Assembly (NCBI GenBank): GCA_023431185.1
Contig: JAEYXS010000120.1
Coordinates: 1 to 64,000, forward strand
Length of the DNA stretch: 64,000 nucleotides
Direction: 5' to 3'
Source: Verrucomicrobiota bacterium
GTDB taxonomy: Bacteria > Verrucomicrobiota > Verrucomicrobiia > Limisphaerales > JAEYXS01
The first letter of the stretch is position 1. Each line of letters opens with the position of its first letter. The position numbers and the translations under genes are program-made. Shown piece by piece: positions 1 to 8,662 of this stretch. Under the pieces are notes generated by a model. That model searched no databases and was not told where the DNA came from. It worked only from the letters and a program-made list of their open reading frames with translations.

Positions 1-871
1 ATCCTGCCATGCCCACGATCTCCCCCGCGCGCAACGTCAGCTCGATCTCTTTCGTCGGATGAACCGGTGTTCGCAACCCCTTCACCGCCAGCACCACCTC
101 ACCCGGTGTGTGCGGCGCATGTGGGTAAAACTGCGAAAGTTCACGTCCCACCATCAGCTTCACCATCGCCTCATGAGTGATGTTACCCGTCGCCAGTTCC
201 CCCGCATTCTCCCCATCGCGCAACACCACCACCCGATGCGCCACCGCCCTCACCTCACTCAGTCGATGCGAGATATACACGATGCTCACCCCGCGCTCGC
301 TGAGATCCTTGATCACTTTGAAAAGCTGCTCCGTCTCCTTCTGCGTCAGGCTCGAGGTCGGCTCATCCATGATCAGCACCCGCGCATTCACCGAGAGCGC
401 CTTGGCGATCTCCACCATCTGCTGATGCCCGATCGTCAGGTCTCGCACCAATGTGGTCGGCGGAATATCCAATCCCACCATCGCCAGAAATTGTTTCGCC
501 TCCGCACATTGCCGCGCCTTGTCGATCAACCCCAGTTTGCGCGGCTCACGCCCGAGAAAAATATTCGCCGCCACATCCAGATTATCCGCCAGATTCAACT
601 CCTGATGGATGAGTGCGATTCCCAGCTTCAACGCCGCGTGCACCGACTTGATCTCCACCGTCTGTCCCTCCAGCAATATCTCCCCCGAGTCCGGCTGCTG
701 CACGCCCGCTAAAATCTTCATGAGCGTGCTCTTCCCCGCCCCGTTCTCTCCCAAGACCGCTAACACCTCGCCCTTCGCCAGCGACAGGTTCACATTGTGC
801 AATGCCCGCACCCCGGGGAAGCGCTTGCACACGTTCTTGACCGTCAAGAGACTGTTGGTGTTCTCGCTCAT
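1..871 (-). CDS. Sugar ABC transporter ATP-binding protein, RbsA/MglA type (partial, 3' end outside window)
   Basis: The frame opens with ATG at 869-871 and runs off the left edge after about 290 codons. It reads as the first half of a double-cassette sugar ATPase. Walker A is GENGAGKST (residues 41-49). The signature region is LTIGHQQMVEIAKAL, Walker B is LIMDEPTSSL and the H-loop is ISHRL. A second cassette begins just before the edge (RAGEIVGMAG). It would energise import of a monosaccharide through an RbsC-like permease. It starts 6 bp after the ceramidase-like gene, so it is probably the distal gene of the sulfatase operon. It is distinct from the second RbsA-like gene at 13501. Substrate cannot be told. 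Confidence 0.93.
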   Translation of the reverse strand, partial: MSENTNSLLTVKNVCKRFPGVRALHNVNLSLAKGEVLAVLGENGAGKSTLMKILAGVQQPDSGEILLEGQTVEIKSVHAALKLGIALIHQELNLADNLDVAANIFLGREPRKLGLIDKARQCAEAKQFLAMVGLDIPPTTLVRDLTIGHQQMVEIAKALSVNARVLIMDEPTSSLTQKETEQLFKVIKDLSERGVSIVYISHRLSEVRAVAHRVVVLRDGENAGELATGNITHEAMVKLMVGRELSQFYPHAPHTPGEVVLAVKGLRTPVHPTKEIELTLRAGEIVGMAG

Positions 872-877
872 CGCTCT

Positions 878-2332
878 CTACTTCTTCCACAGTTCTTTCC
901 ACGCCGCCACCGTCTGCTCCACCAGCACCTGGCCGCCTTCCGGCCCCACGCGGCTGCTCTGGATCACCGCGCTGTAACCCCCGCCCAGCACCGCCCGTGT
1001 CGTCGGCAGATAACCGCCCGATCCCGCCAGTTGGATGACAAACGTCTGGATGCCCGGGCTCCGCGCCTTCATCTGCACTCCGTAGTCTGTGAACAGTTCG
1101 AACGGATTGGAGGCGATGGCCACATCTCCCAGGCGCAACGCATGCAACTCCATCTGGAACATCCCCTCCTTCTGCTCCGCTTGTGCCTCATGCCGCGCCA
1201 CTACGCCCTGGTTCCAGCGATAGTTCCAAAGCTGCGCCGGGTCCTTGGAAAACTTCTCCGCTTCTCTTTTCGCCAGATCCACCTCGGCCTGCGTCACCTT
1301 GCGCCACGGCAGGTCCACCGTCTTCACCGTGTGCCGTAGCGGCACATCTCGCCGGATGTCTTTCTTCGCGCCTTCATAAGCCTCTTCCCACGCATTCACG
1401 ATGCGCCGGCCCAACTCATCCAGCCGCGAGATATTGCCGCGCAACTTGCGCATCCGGTCATCTGCCGCCGAGCCATACATCAACCGCGAGGTCACATCAC
1501 CTCCCGCACCGTTCCACGCGACCACGTGCAAATCTTTGCCGTGCCGCTCGCGCAACTTCTCCCGCACCGGATGCCAGAAATCCGCATTGATGCTGGTGCG
1601 CCCGCCTACCTCTTGCGCGGGACACGGGACATTGATCGCCGTGGCGATGAGCTTGTCCTTCGCGTCCCAGAAGAACAGTACGTCCACGTTGTGATCCTCG
1701 TAACCTTCAATCCCCCGGAAATTCGCCGCGTCCGTCTTGCCATACATCACCGCCGTACCATCCGCATAGACAGCACGCCGGTTCTGCGCGATGACCGCTT
1801 GTGCCTGCCCCCACGCCACCTTCCCCTGCTGCCGCCCTTGCCACGCCGTCATGATTCCATCCGCCAACTTCACAGACAGCCAGTCCGCATAAGCTCCCGG
1901 CTGCTGGATGCCTGTCTTCGGCAGATCATATTTCCCATCCTGGGTCACTGGGGCCGTGTGCGTATGTGTAGCGCTAAGAAAGACCTTGCCCAAGTCGAAC
2001 TCTGCCTTCCGCGTCTTCAACTGCCCGCGCACCTTCTCCAGAATTCCGTCGCGGATGGCCACCAGATCGCACGACACAATAATGGCCTCCTCCACTTTCT
2101 GGGCGTTCTCCCGCGATTCCAGCACCAGCACGGTCGCCGAGATGGGCGTCTCCGGTTTCTTCGAGACCCGCGCATTCCGCTGCCCATCCAGCGCCACGGG
2201 TTCTGCCGGAGTGATATCCACCGTTGCGGCTCCCACCCAAAGCTCTGCGCAATGAACTTTAGAGGCCAAGGTCGTACCGCAGGCCACCGCCACCAACAGA
2301 ACCATCCAGAATAGTCGTTTGCTCATTATCAT
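878..2332 (-). CDS. Neutral/alkaline ceramidase-like secreted hydrolase
   Basis: A 484-residue protein with an N-terminal signal peptide (MIMSKRLFWMVLLVAVACGTT, cleavage near residue 30). It matches the N-terminal domain of neutral non-lysosomal ceramidase: GAATVDITP near the mature start, and SATHTHTAP carrying metal-ligand histidines. NGAGGDVTS stands where the family has its GDVSPN active-site segment. It is much shorter than true neutral ceramidases (about 650 residues) because the C-terminal domain is missing. This truncated form is common in PVC bacteria and its substrate is unknown. It lies 18 bp after a sulfatase and 6 bp before the ABC ATPase. An ATG two codons later is an equally good start. 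Confidence 0.8.
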   Translation of the reverse strand: MIMSKRLFWMVLLVAVACGTTLASKVHCAELWVGAATVDITPAEPVALDGQRNARVSKKPETPISATVLVLESRENAQKVEEAIIVSCDLVAIRDGILEKVRGQLKTRKAEFDLGKVFLSATHTHTAPVTQDGKYDLPKTGIQQPGAYADWLSVKLADGIMTAWQGRQQGKVAWGQAQAVIAQNRRAVYADGTAVMYGKTDAANFRGIEGYEDHNVDVLFFWDAKDKLIATAINVPCPAQEVGGRTSINADFWHPVREKLRERHGKDLHVVAWNGAGGDVTSRLMYGSAADDRMRKLRGNISRLDELGRRIVNAWEEAYEGAKKDIRRDVPLRHTVKTVDLPWRKVTQAEVDLAKREAEKFSKDPAQLWNYRWNQGVVARHEAQAEQKEGMFQMELHALRLGDVAIASNPFELFTDYGVQMKARSPGIQTFVIQLAGSGGYLPTTRAVLGGGYSAVIQSSRVGPEGGQVLVEQTVAAWKELWKK

Positions 2333-2350
2333 TGTCTTTCACACGCAGTT

Positions 2351-3751
2351 CTACTCCTGTCCCTTTTTCCCTTTGCCTTTGGCGAGCTCATCCGCCCGCT
2401 TCGGGTCATGGTTGGGATTCGGGACCGGCATTTGTGCGTTCACCTTTTGACGCCACTCCGCCAATGCCGTCTTCAATTCTTTCGTCCGCCCCGCCTCTTT
2501 CGCCGCCAAGTTCTGTTTCTCTCCCAGATCCTCCTTCAGATTATAGAGCTCCACTACATCCGTCTCGTAAAACTGGATGAGTTTCCAATCCCCCTGCCGG
2601 ATCGCACTCGCGGGTGTGCTGTGATGATAATGCGGCAAGTGCCAATAAAGCGTCTCGCGCTTCAGCTTCGCCTTTGGATCTTTCAACACACCCGCCAAGT
2701 TCACTCCATCCTGTGGTTGCTTCTCGGCAGCTGATGCCTTGGACAGCTCCAACAACGTCGGATACACATCCATCGTGATGGAAGGCGTATCACACCGTGT
2801 CCCCGCTGGCACCATGCCCGTCCAGCGTGCGATGGCCGGGATGCGGATGCCGCCCTCATACAACGTCCCCTTCTCCCCGCGCAGCGGTTGGTTGGATGTC
2901 ACGATGCGCCCGCTCTGTTCATGCTCTAGCCCGCCATTGTCGGAGAGGAACAGGATCAACGTATTCCCGGCGATGCCAGCCTTGTCCACCGCGTCCATGA
3001 TGCGCCCCACGCTCTGGTCCAGCTCCTCCAACAACCCTGCATACTCCGGTCGGCTCGGATACCCTGCCATCGCTTTCTTCGCCTGATATTTCGCGAGCAA
3101 CTCCGGCGTCGTAGTCAGCGGGATATGCACTGCGTGATGCGAGACTTGCAGCAGGAACGGCTTCGACTTGTGCTGCTCCACAAATTCCACCGCCTTGTCC
3201 GTAAGAAATTCTACCGTCCGTTTGCCTACGGCCTTCTCATCGATCTTCGCCGTCACCGTATGCCCTTGGGTTTCCCGCACCGTGCTCCAGCCCTGCTCTG
3301 CCGGACTGAACCCCGCTCCGCCCAGATGCCACTTGCCCATATAGCCCGTCTGATACCCCGCCCCGCGCAAACGCTCCGCAAACGTCTCCACCGCCAGCGG
3401 CAATTGCAGCGGCACCACCGGGTCGATCAGCTTCGCATACGGACGCTTATGCCCCGGGATATGTTGTGTGATGCCAAACCGCGCCTGATCCTGACCCGAC
3501 ATCAGGTTCGCCCGCGTCGGCGAGCACACCGGCCCCGCATAGAACTGCGTGAACCGCATCCCCTGCTTCGCCAGCTTGTCGATATTCGGCGTCTCATTGA
3601 ACGTATTGCCGTAACAGCCCAAATCCGCCCACCCCAGATCATCCGCCAGAATGATGATGACATTGGGCTGCGCTGCCCGCGCATCCATGATGACAGTCAA
3701 CGCCAGCCATAACCCCAACCACCATCCATTTATCTGGCGCAAATTCATCAT
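2351..3751 (-). CDS. Secreted sulfatase (CSPTR type)
   Basis: A 466-residue formylglycine-dependent sulfatase of family S1. A signal peptide (about residues 1-27) is followed by PNVIIILADDLG, whose paired Asp (37-38) bind calcium. The catalytic CSPTR has Cys76, to be oxidised to formylglycine. Further family motifs are GKWHLGG, the metal-site SDNGG and a C-terminal WKLIQFYE strand. It should hydrolyse sulfate esters of polysaccharides in the periplasm or outside the cell. Subfamily and substrate are not assignable by eye. It is 4 bp downstream of another sulfatase and 18 bp upstream of the ceramidase-like gene, so clearly operonic. The C-terminus is Lys-rich (KGKGKKGQE). Confidence 0.95.
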   Translation of the reverse strand: MMNLRQINGWWLGLWLALTVIMDARAAQPNVIIILADDLGWADLGCYGNTFNETPNIDKLAKQGMRFTQFYAGPVCSPTRANLMSGQDQARFGITQHIPGHKRPYAKLIDPVVPLQLPLAVETFAERLRGAGYQTGYMGKWHLGGAGFSPAEQGWSTVRETQGHTVTAKIDEKAVGKRTVEFLTDKAVEFVEQHKSKPFLLQVSHHAVHIPLTTTPELLAKYQAKKAMAGYPSRPEYAGLLEELDQSVGRIMDAVDKAGIAGNTLILFLSDNGGLEHEQSGRIVTSNQPLRGEKGTLYEGGIRIPAIARWTGMVPAGTRCDTPSITMDVYPTLLELSKASAAEKQPQDGVNLAGVLKDPKAKLKRETLYWHLPHYHHSTPASAIRQGDWKLIQFYETDVVELYNLKEDLGEKQNLAAKEAGRTKELKTALAEWRQKVNAQMPVPNPNHDPKRADELAKGKGKKGQE

Positions 3752-3755
3752 GATC

Positions 3756-5132
3756 TCATTTCTTTTTCTTCCCCGCTTTCGCCAGCGGAAAATCCTCCGA
3801 CTCCACCCGCGCCGAGGTCAGCAACTGCGTCAGCTTCTCCACCACTTCGGGATTCTCCGACGCCACATTCCTCGTTTCCCCTAAGTCCTTGCCGAGATGA
3901 TAAAGCTGGGCCGGCTTGTCCTGGCTGGGCCGGTACAGCTTCCAATCCCCCTGCCGCACCGCCTGTTGCGGAGCCGCCTCCCAATAATGATACGGCCTTT
4001 GCACCTGACCCGGCTTGCCCAGCAACGTCGGCACGATGGACACACCATCCAAGCCCTTCGACACCCTGCCTCCGGCCAGTTCGGCAAAGGTCGGCAGCAT
4101 GTTCGCAAAATCACTCACCTGCGCCGAAGTGCTGCCCCGCTCCACCTTGCCCGGCCAGCGAGCGAGGAACGGGACACGGATGCCGCCCTCGTACAGCGTG
4201 AACTTCAGATCCCGCAACGGCCCGTTGCTGTCGAAGAATTCCGGATCTTGCCCGCCTGCTCCCGTGGGTCCATTGTCACTCGTGAAGAGGATCAGCGTTT
4301 TCTCCGTGAGCTTCAGTTCCTCCAGCAGGTCCATGATACGGCCCACATCCCGGTCTAGCCGCGTGATCATCGCCGCCCGCACGGCGCGTGGCTGGTCCTG
4401 CGGGGAGTAAGTCTTGCTGCCGTCGAACTTTTTCGGCTCCGGCCATTTGCCGCGATACTCCGCCAGCGCATCCTCCGGCACCGCCACTTCCGCATGCGGA
4501 ATGGTGAACGCACCATACAGAAAGAACGGCTTGTCCTTGTTCTGCCGGATGAAATCCAGCGCCGCGTCCGCCAGCAGATCATGCGAGTAAGTCTTGCGCT
4601 GACCGTTCTGGTTCCCAGGCAGTTTTTGCTCCTGATCATTTTTCCAAAGCCGGGCCGGGTAATAATTGTGCGCTTCCGTCTGGTCCAGGTATCCGTAGAA
4701 AAAATCAAAGCCCTGTTTCCACGGCGCACCAGCCGTATCCTGATCGCCCAGCCCCCACTTGCCCACACCGCCCGTCGCATAACCCTCCGCCTTCAACATC
4801 TCCGCCACCGTGACATCCTCGGCATGCAGACCGAGCTTGGAGTTCGCCCGGATGCGCGCATGCCCGGTATGCTTGCCGGTCATCAACACGCACCGCGAAG
4901 GCGCGCATGAAGGCGCTCCCGCATAATGCTGCGTGAAACGCATCCCCTCGCGGGCCATCTGGTCCAGTCGCGGCGTGCGGATGAGCTTCTGCCCGTAACT
5001 GCCCAGATCGCCATAGCCCAGATCATCTGCCAAGATATAGATGATATTCGGCTTCTCCGCCGCAACTGATATGGCCGTGAAACCCAGCAAAACGGCCAGC
5101 ATCAACCATCTCATCTGCATCTTGATTTTCAT
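3756..5132 (-). CDS. Secreted arylsulfatase-like sulfatase (CAPSR type)
   Basis: A 458-residue S1 sulfatase counted from ATG at 5132. That start was chosen over a longer frame reaching 5168, because it clears the upstream stop at 5141 and begins directly at the signal peptide (MKIKMQMRWLMLAVLLG). Motifs are PNIIYILADDLGYGDLG, CAPSR with Cys76, LMTGKHTGHARIR, GKWGLGDQ and TSDNGPTG. The extended GKHTGHxRxR region resembles arylsulfatase A-like bacterial enzymes. It ends in AKAGKKKK. A paralogue with nearly the same architecture is at 25860-27320. Gap to the upstream sulfatase is 8 bp. The role is removing sulfate esters from glycans outside the cytoplasm. Confidence 0.94.
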   Translation of the reverse strand: MKIKMQMRWLMLAVLLGFTAISVAAEKPNIIYILADDLGYGDLGSYGQKLIRTPRLDQMAREGMRFTQHYAGAPSCAPSRCVLMTGKHTGHARIRANSKLGLHAEDVTVAEMLKAEGYATGGVGKWGLGDQDTAGAPWKQGFDFFYGYLDQTEAHNYYPARLWKNDQEQKLPGNQNGQRKTYSHDLLADAALDFIRQNKDKPFFLYGAFTIPHAEVAVPEDALAEYRGKWPEPKKFDGSKTYSPQDQPRAVRAAMITRLDRDVGRIMDLLEELKLTEKTLILFTSDNGPTGAGGQDPEFFDSNGPLRDLKFTLYEGGIRVPFLARWPGKVERGSTSAQVSDFANMLPTFAELAGGRVSKGLDGVSIVPTLLGKPGQVQRPYHYWEAAPQQAVRQGDWKLYRPSQDKPAQLYHLGKDLGETRNVASENPEVVEKLTQLLTSARVESEDFPLAKAGKKKK

Positions 5133-5140
5133 GAATGCGT

Positions 5141-6667
5141 TCACGGATTCACCAGCAACGGTGCCCACATCCCTTCCTTGACTTCCGGTGTCTTGCCATC
5201 CGCCGGGAACGATGTCTTCACCGCCGCTTGCAATTGCTTGGACAGCTCCGCCACCGTCGCCACATGCTCTGGTGCATTGGCCAGATTCGTCAACTCCTGC
5301 GGATCTTTGTCATGGTCGTAAAGTTCCTTCCCCTGCTTGCCCTCATCCCACTCGGTATAGCGCCAGCGCGGCGTGCGTAATGTGTAACCAAAGAACCGGT
5401 TCCCCGCCGCCCCCTTCGGCGCGCTGACACCCGGACGCGCCACTCCTCCCCGCGTCACTTGCGTGAGCGCCCAGCCTCGCCCAGTCACACTCGCGTCCTT
5501 GAGCATCGGCACCAGGCTTTGCCCCTGCAGATTCGTCGGCGCTTTCACCCCGGCGAGCTCCGTAAGTGTCGGATACAAGTCCACCTGGCTAACTGGAGCC
5601 TTCACGACTGCGCCTTTCTTCGACACCCCCGGTGCCACCATGAGCAACGGCACCCGTGTGCTGCCCTCGAACAGGCTCATCTTCTGCCACAAGCCGTGCT
5701 CGCCCATGTGATACCCGTGGTCGCTGGTGAACACGATGACCGTGTTCTCCGCCAGGCCCAAGCGGTCCAGTGCATCGAGCACTCGCCCGACTTGTGCGTC
5801 CATGAAACTGATGCTCGCGTAATACGCCTGCAAGGCCTGCCGCCGCAGGTCATCCGTCAATTTCTCCTGCTCCTTCTTATGACTGCCCAGCGCGGCCGCC
5901 GGCAGATCCGCCTGATCTTCCTTCACCCCTTGCACCACCGGCATCTGCTTTTCCGGATACAGGCCGAAGTAAGGTTTCTCAGGAGCGACATACGGCGTAT
6001 GCGGACGGAAGAATCCCACGGCGAGGAAGAACGGCCGGTCCTTCTGCTTCGCACACCGCTCCAGCACCCACTCCGCATCCGCCGCGATCTTGCCATCCGT
6101 ATGCTGGTCATCGCCCTTCGGTGAGGCATACCAGCTCAATGTACCGCCAAACTGATTGGGCGTAAGGGTGAAAATCTTCGGATGCTCCTCCAACCGATCC
6201 ACGCCTGCCGGATTCATCTCTATCTCCCACGAACCGGGGTCATCATGACCATCCGTGCCGATGGAGTTCGGCACGTTATAGTGATACAGCTTGCCGATGC
6301 GTACCGCCAGATAGCCATCCTGCCGGAACGCCTGCGACAGGCTCACGTGCTGCGGAATCGTCTGCCGGAAGACCTGTGAATTCGCCTGGATGCCCGTGCT
6401 GTTCGGATAAAGCCCGGTCAGAAACGAATTACGGCTCGGCCCGCATAAAGGGAATGTGCAATACGCTCTGTCAAACCGCACCCCGCGCCCCGCCAGCTTG
6501 TCCAAGTTCGGCGTCTTCGCCCGTGGATCACCGTAGCAACCCAGATACGTGTTCAGATCATCCGACACCATGAACAGCACATTGGGTTTCTTTGCTTGAG
6601 CTGCCTGCAATACGCTCTGACAGCAAAACAAACCAATCAACAAAAACCTCATCAGCTGCATCTTCAT
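5141..6667 (-). CDS. Iduronate-2-sulfatase-like secreted sulfatase (CGPSR type)
   Basis: A 508-residue S1 sulfatase. The signal peptide (residues 1-25) has a Cys-rich hydrophobic core. KPNVLFMVSDDLNTYLGCYG and LCGPSRNSFLTGLYPNSTG (Cys75) are the combination seen in iduronate-2-sulfatase relatives, together with GKLYHYN, VGFFRPHTPYVAPEKYF-like spacing and HGYHMGEHGLWQK. In animals this family removes 2-O-sulfate from iduronate; bacterial relatives act on various sulfated glycans, so the substrate remains open. A GAAGGA-like Shine-Dalgarno (GAAGGA about 8 bp upstream) supports the start. It is separated from the upstream sulfatase by 124 bp holding a palindromic repeat, and from the next gene by 8 bp. 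Confidence 0.93.
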   Translation of the reverse strand: MKMQLMRFLLIGLFCCQSVLQAAQAKKPNVLFMVSDDLNTYLGCYGDPRAKTPNLDKLAGRGVRFDRAYCTFPLCGPSRNSFLTGLYPNSTGIQANSQVFRQTIPQHVSLSQAFRQDGYLAVRIGKLYHYNVPNSIGTDGHDDPGSWEIEMNPAGVDRLEEHPKIFTLTPNQFGGTLSWYASPKGDDQHTDGKIAADAEWVLERCAKQKDRPFFLAVGFFRPHTPYVAPEKPYFGLYPEKQMPVVQGVKEDQADLPAAALGSHKKEQEKLTDDLRRQALQAYYASISFMDAQVGRVLDALDRLGLAENTVIVFTSDHGYHMGEHGLWQKMSLFEGSTRVPLLMVAPGVSKKGAVVKAPVSQVDLYPTLTELAGVKAPTNLQGQSLVPMLKDASVTGRGWALTQVTRGGVARPGVSAPKGAAGNRFFGYTLRTPRWRYTEWDEGKQGKELYDHDKDPQELTNLANAPEHVATVAELSKQLQAAVKTSFPADGKTPEVKEGMWAPLLVNP

Positions 6668-6733
6668 AAATTTATTCCTTCACAACGCTCTCAAGCATTC
6701 ATTGCACATGAAAAAACGCCAAGCGCCTCTCCT

Positions 6734-6758
6734 CCCTCTCCTCTCAACGAGGAGAGGG
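6734..6758. repeat. Palindromic intergenic repeat (10-bp stem)
   Basis: CCCTCTCCTC at 6734-6743 and GAGGAGAGGG at 6749-6758 form a perfect 10-bp stem with a 5-nt loop. It is followed by a GGCCGGGGTGAGGAG tail. The same pattern (pyrimidine-rich arm, purine-rich arm, GGCCGGGGTGAGG) is a familiar interspersed repeat in Gram-negative genomes. It sits in the 124-bp gap between two sulfatase genes and has no T-run, so a terminator role is doubtful. Confidence 0.6.
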
Positions 6759-6791
6759 CCGGGGTGAGGAGTGAGCAAGCCGAGCGCTCCA

Positions 6792-8597
6792 CTAATCTAC
6801 CAACGTCAACGTCACCCGTCTCACATCCATCACCGACTTCCCCGGAATCTCCAGTGCTTTCAACGTCATCGGCCCCACACCCTTCGTCAGCTTCACCTCA
6901 CCCAGCTTCAACGTGCGAAACTCCTTCATCTGCGATTCCCCATCCGGTCGCGGCAACGTGTCTTGATTCGTATACAACGGCGGATCCCAACCCGGCCCTA
7001 CCTTCCCCGCCAGGTTGCTGCCGTTGAAACTCAACTCCACCAGCGACCCCGCATCCGGCACTGGACAGGTGTAATCGATGGTCACCTCATACTTGCCTGT
7101 CGTGTGCACATCCAGCAGCCACACCATGCTGTCCTCCTTGCTCGTCCAGTTCACGAAGTAAGAGCAGTTCGGTGCTCCACTGCTGCGCTTCACGCCACCA
7201 CGTGGTTCACCATCCCGCGCGGGCAGCATCGTGATGGGAAACTCCTTATACCCCACCGTCAAAGGCCGTTGATCCACGGCATTTGCTTTGCCCTTGGCTT
7301 TCCCTTGCGCGCCCGCTGCTTGTGGTTTGCCGAACATTTCAGCGCGCCACGCCTTCACTGCTTCCGCAAGCTCCGCTGCCTTCGCTGGTTCCTTGTCATT
7401 GATCGCCGTCGTCTGGCCCGGGTCTGCGATCATGTCATACAACTTCCCTTGATCATCCAACCGATACTGCTGCGTGCGCACACTCACACGCCCCGCCCAA
7501 GTGGAGAAAATCATGCGATCCGACCAACTCGTGCTCTGCTTCATCAGCAACGGACTCAAGTCCCGCCCGTCCAATGGCAGATTGCCCACACGCGGGATTC
7601 CCGCCAGCGAAGTCAACGTCGGTAGCAAATCAATCGCACCGCTGATCTCCTTCACCATATGTCCCTTAGGCAACTTCGCGGGATAACTGATGTAGAACGT
7701 CGAGCGCACCCCGCCCTCATCCGTGTTGCCTTTCTTGCCCTTCATCCCGCCCGTCCAGCGGAAGCTGTTCGGCCCGTTGTCGGAGAAGTAGAGCACGATG
7801 GTGTTCTCGCTCAGCCCCAAGTCTTTTAATTTCTTGAGCACACGCCCCACGTTCATGTCCTGGTTCTCGATCATCGCCAGCGCACACCGCGTTTCATCCG
7901 CCTTTTCCTTCGTCGGGTCGGTGGCCGTCTGCGTGATGGGTATGTTCTTCAGCCGCTCCCAATCCTTCGCCGGTGCTGCCCACGGCGAATGCGGCGTGGT
8001 GAACGGCACGTAGCATAGGAACGGCTTGCTCTTGTTCCGGTCAATGAAGCTCAACGCCTTGTCCGTGCAGATGTCCACGATGTAACCCTTCTCCCGCACC
8101 ATCTTGCCGTTCAACTCCAGCGGCGGATCAAAATATTCACCCCAATGCCCTGACGTGTGGCCGAAATATTCATCGAACCCGCGCGCCATCGGGTGATACG
8201 GCCACTGGCTGCCATTATGCCATTTGCCGAACGCGCCCGTCGCATAGCCCGCCGCCTTGAACGCATCCGCCAACGTCCGCTCCGTCAGATCCAGCCGCTC
8301 CTGCCCCGTGGATACTCCCTTCACGCCACCACGCGGATGATACCGCCCCGTGAGGAACTCCGCACGCGTCGGCGAACACACCGGACACACATAATAGCGA
8401 TCCAACGTCACACCCAGCTTGGCGATGGAATCAATGTTCGGCGTCCGCACCATCTTGTTCCCGTTCTGGCTGTAATCCCCCCCCCCCGCATCATCCGCCC
8501 GAAACACGACCACATTCGGCTTTGTCGTCGCCGCCCCTGCAATGACCGGCAATAACGCCGCTGCCGCCAAAAAAAACAGTCTGAGAATTCGCTTCAT
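6792..8597 (-). CDS. Secreted sulfatase with extra C-terminal beta-rich domain; contains a G11 tract
   Basis: A 601-residue protein starting at ATG 8597. The start is decided by a strong Shine-Dalgarno (AAGGAGAGAT) directly upstream. A signal peptide (1-23) precedes KPNVVVFRADDAGGGDYSQNG, with Asp35-Asp36, and CSPTR with Cys74. A sulfatase core follows to about residue 400. Next comes a basic Ala/Gly/Lys linker (GKAKGKAN) and a C-terminal domain of about 170 residues with TGKYEVTIDYTCP, resembling a carbohydrate-binding beta-sandwich. The GGG in the metal-binding loop is encoded by eleven consecutive G on the coding strand (8477-8487). The family usually has GYGD here. A one-base slip would frameshift the gene after residue 40. 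Confidence 0.92.
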   Translation of the reverse strand: MKRILRLFFLAAAALLPVIAGAATTKPNVVVFRADDAGGGDYSQNGNKMVRTPNIDSIAKLGVTLDRYYVCPVCSPTRAEFLTGRYHPRGGVKGVSTGQERLDLTERTLADAFKAAGYATGAFGKWHNGSQWPYHPMARGFDEYFGHTSGHWGEYFDPPLELNGKMVREKGYIVDICTDKALSFIDRNKSKPFLCYVPFTTPHSPWAAPAKDWERLKNIPITQTATDPTKEKADETRCALAMIENQDMNVGRVLKKLKDLGLSENTIVLYFSDNGPNSFRWTGGMKGKKGNTDEGGVRSTFYISYPAKLPKGHMVKEISGAIDLLPTLTSLAGIPRVGNLPLDGRDLSPLLMKQSTSWSDRMIFSTWAGRVSVRTQQYRLDDQGKLYDMIADPGQTTAINDKEPAKAAELAEAVKAWRAEMFGKPQAAGAQGKAKGKANAVDQRPLTVGYKEFPITMLPARDGEPRGGVKRSSGAPNCSYFVNWTSKEDSMVWLLDVHTTGKYEVTIDYTCPVPDAGSLVELSFNGSNLAGKVGPGWDPPLYTNQDTLPRPDGESQMKEFRTLKLGEVKLTKGVGPMTLKALEIPGKSVMDVRRVTLTLVD

Positions 8598-8622
8598 ATC
8601 TCTCCTTCTTAATTTCCCCACT

Positions 8623-8657
8623 TTCGATGTTCAGAGTTCGATGTTGGACGTTCGATG
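8623..8657. repeat. Heptamer repeat array (TTCGATG type)
   Basis: Five 7-bp units in perfect register: TTCGATG, TTCAGAG, TTCGATG, TTGGACG, TTCGATG. The array lies 26 bp upstream of the sulfatase start at 8597 and 6 bp from the stop of the previous sulfatase. Related arrays lie at 10323 and, with a different unit, at 10430 and 10918. Confidence 0.8.
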
Positions 8658-8662
8658 TTTCC

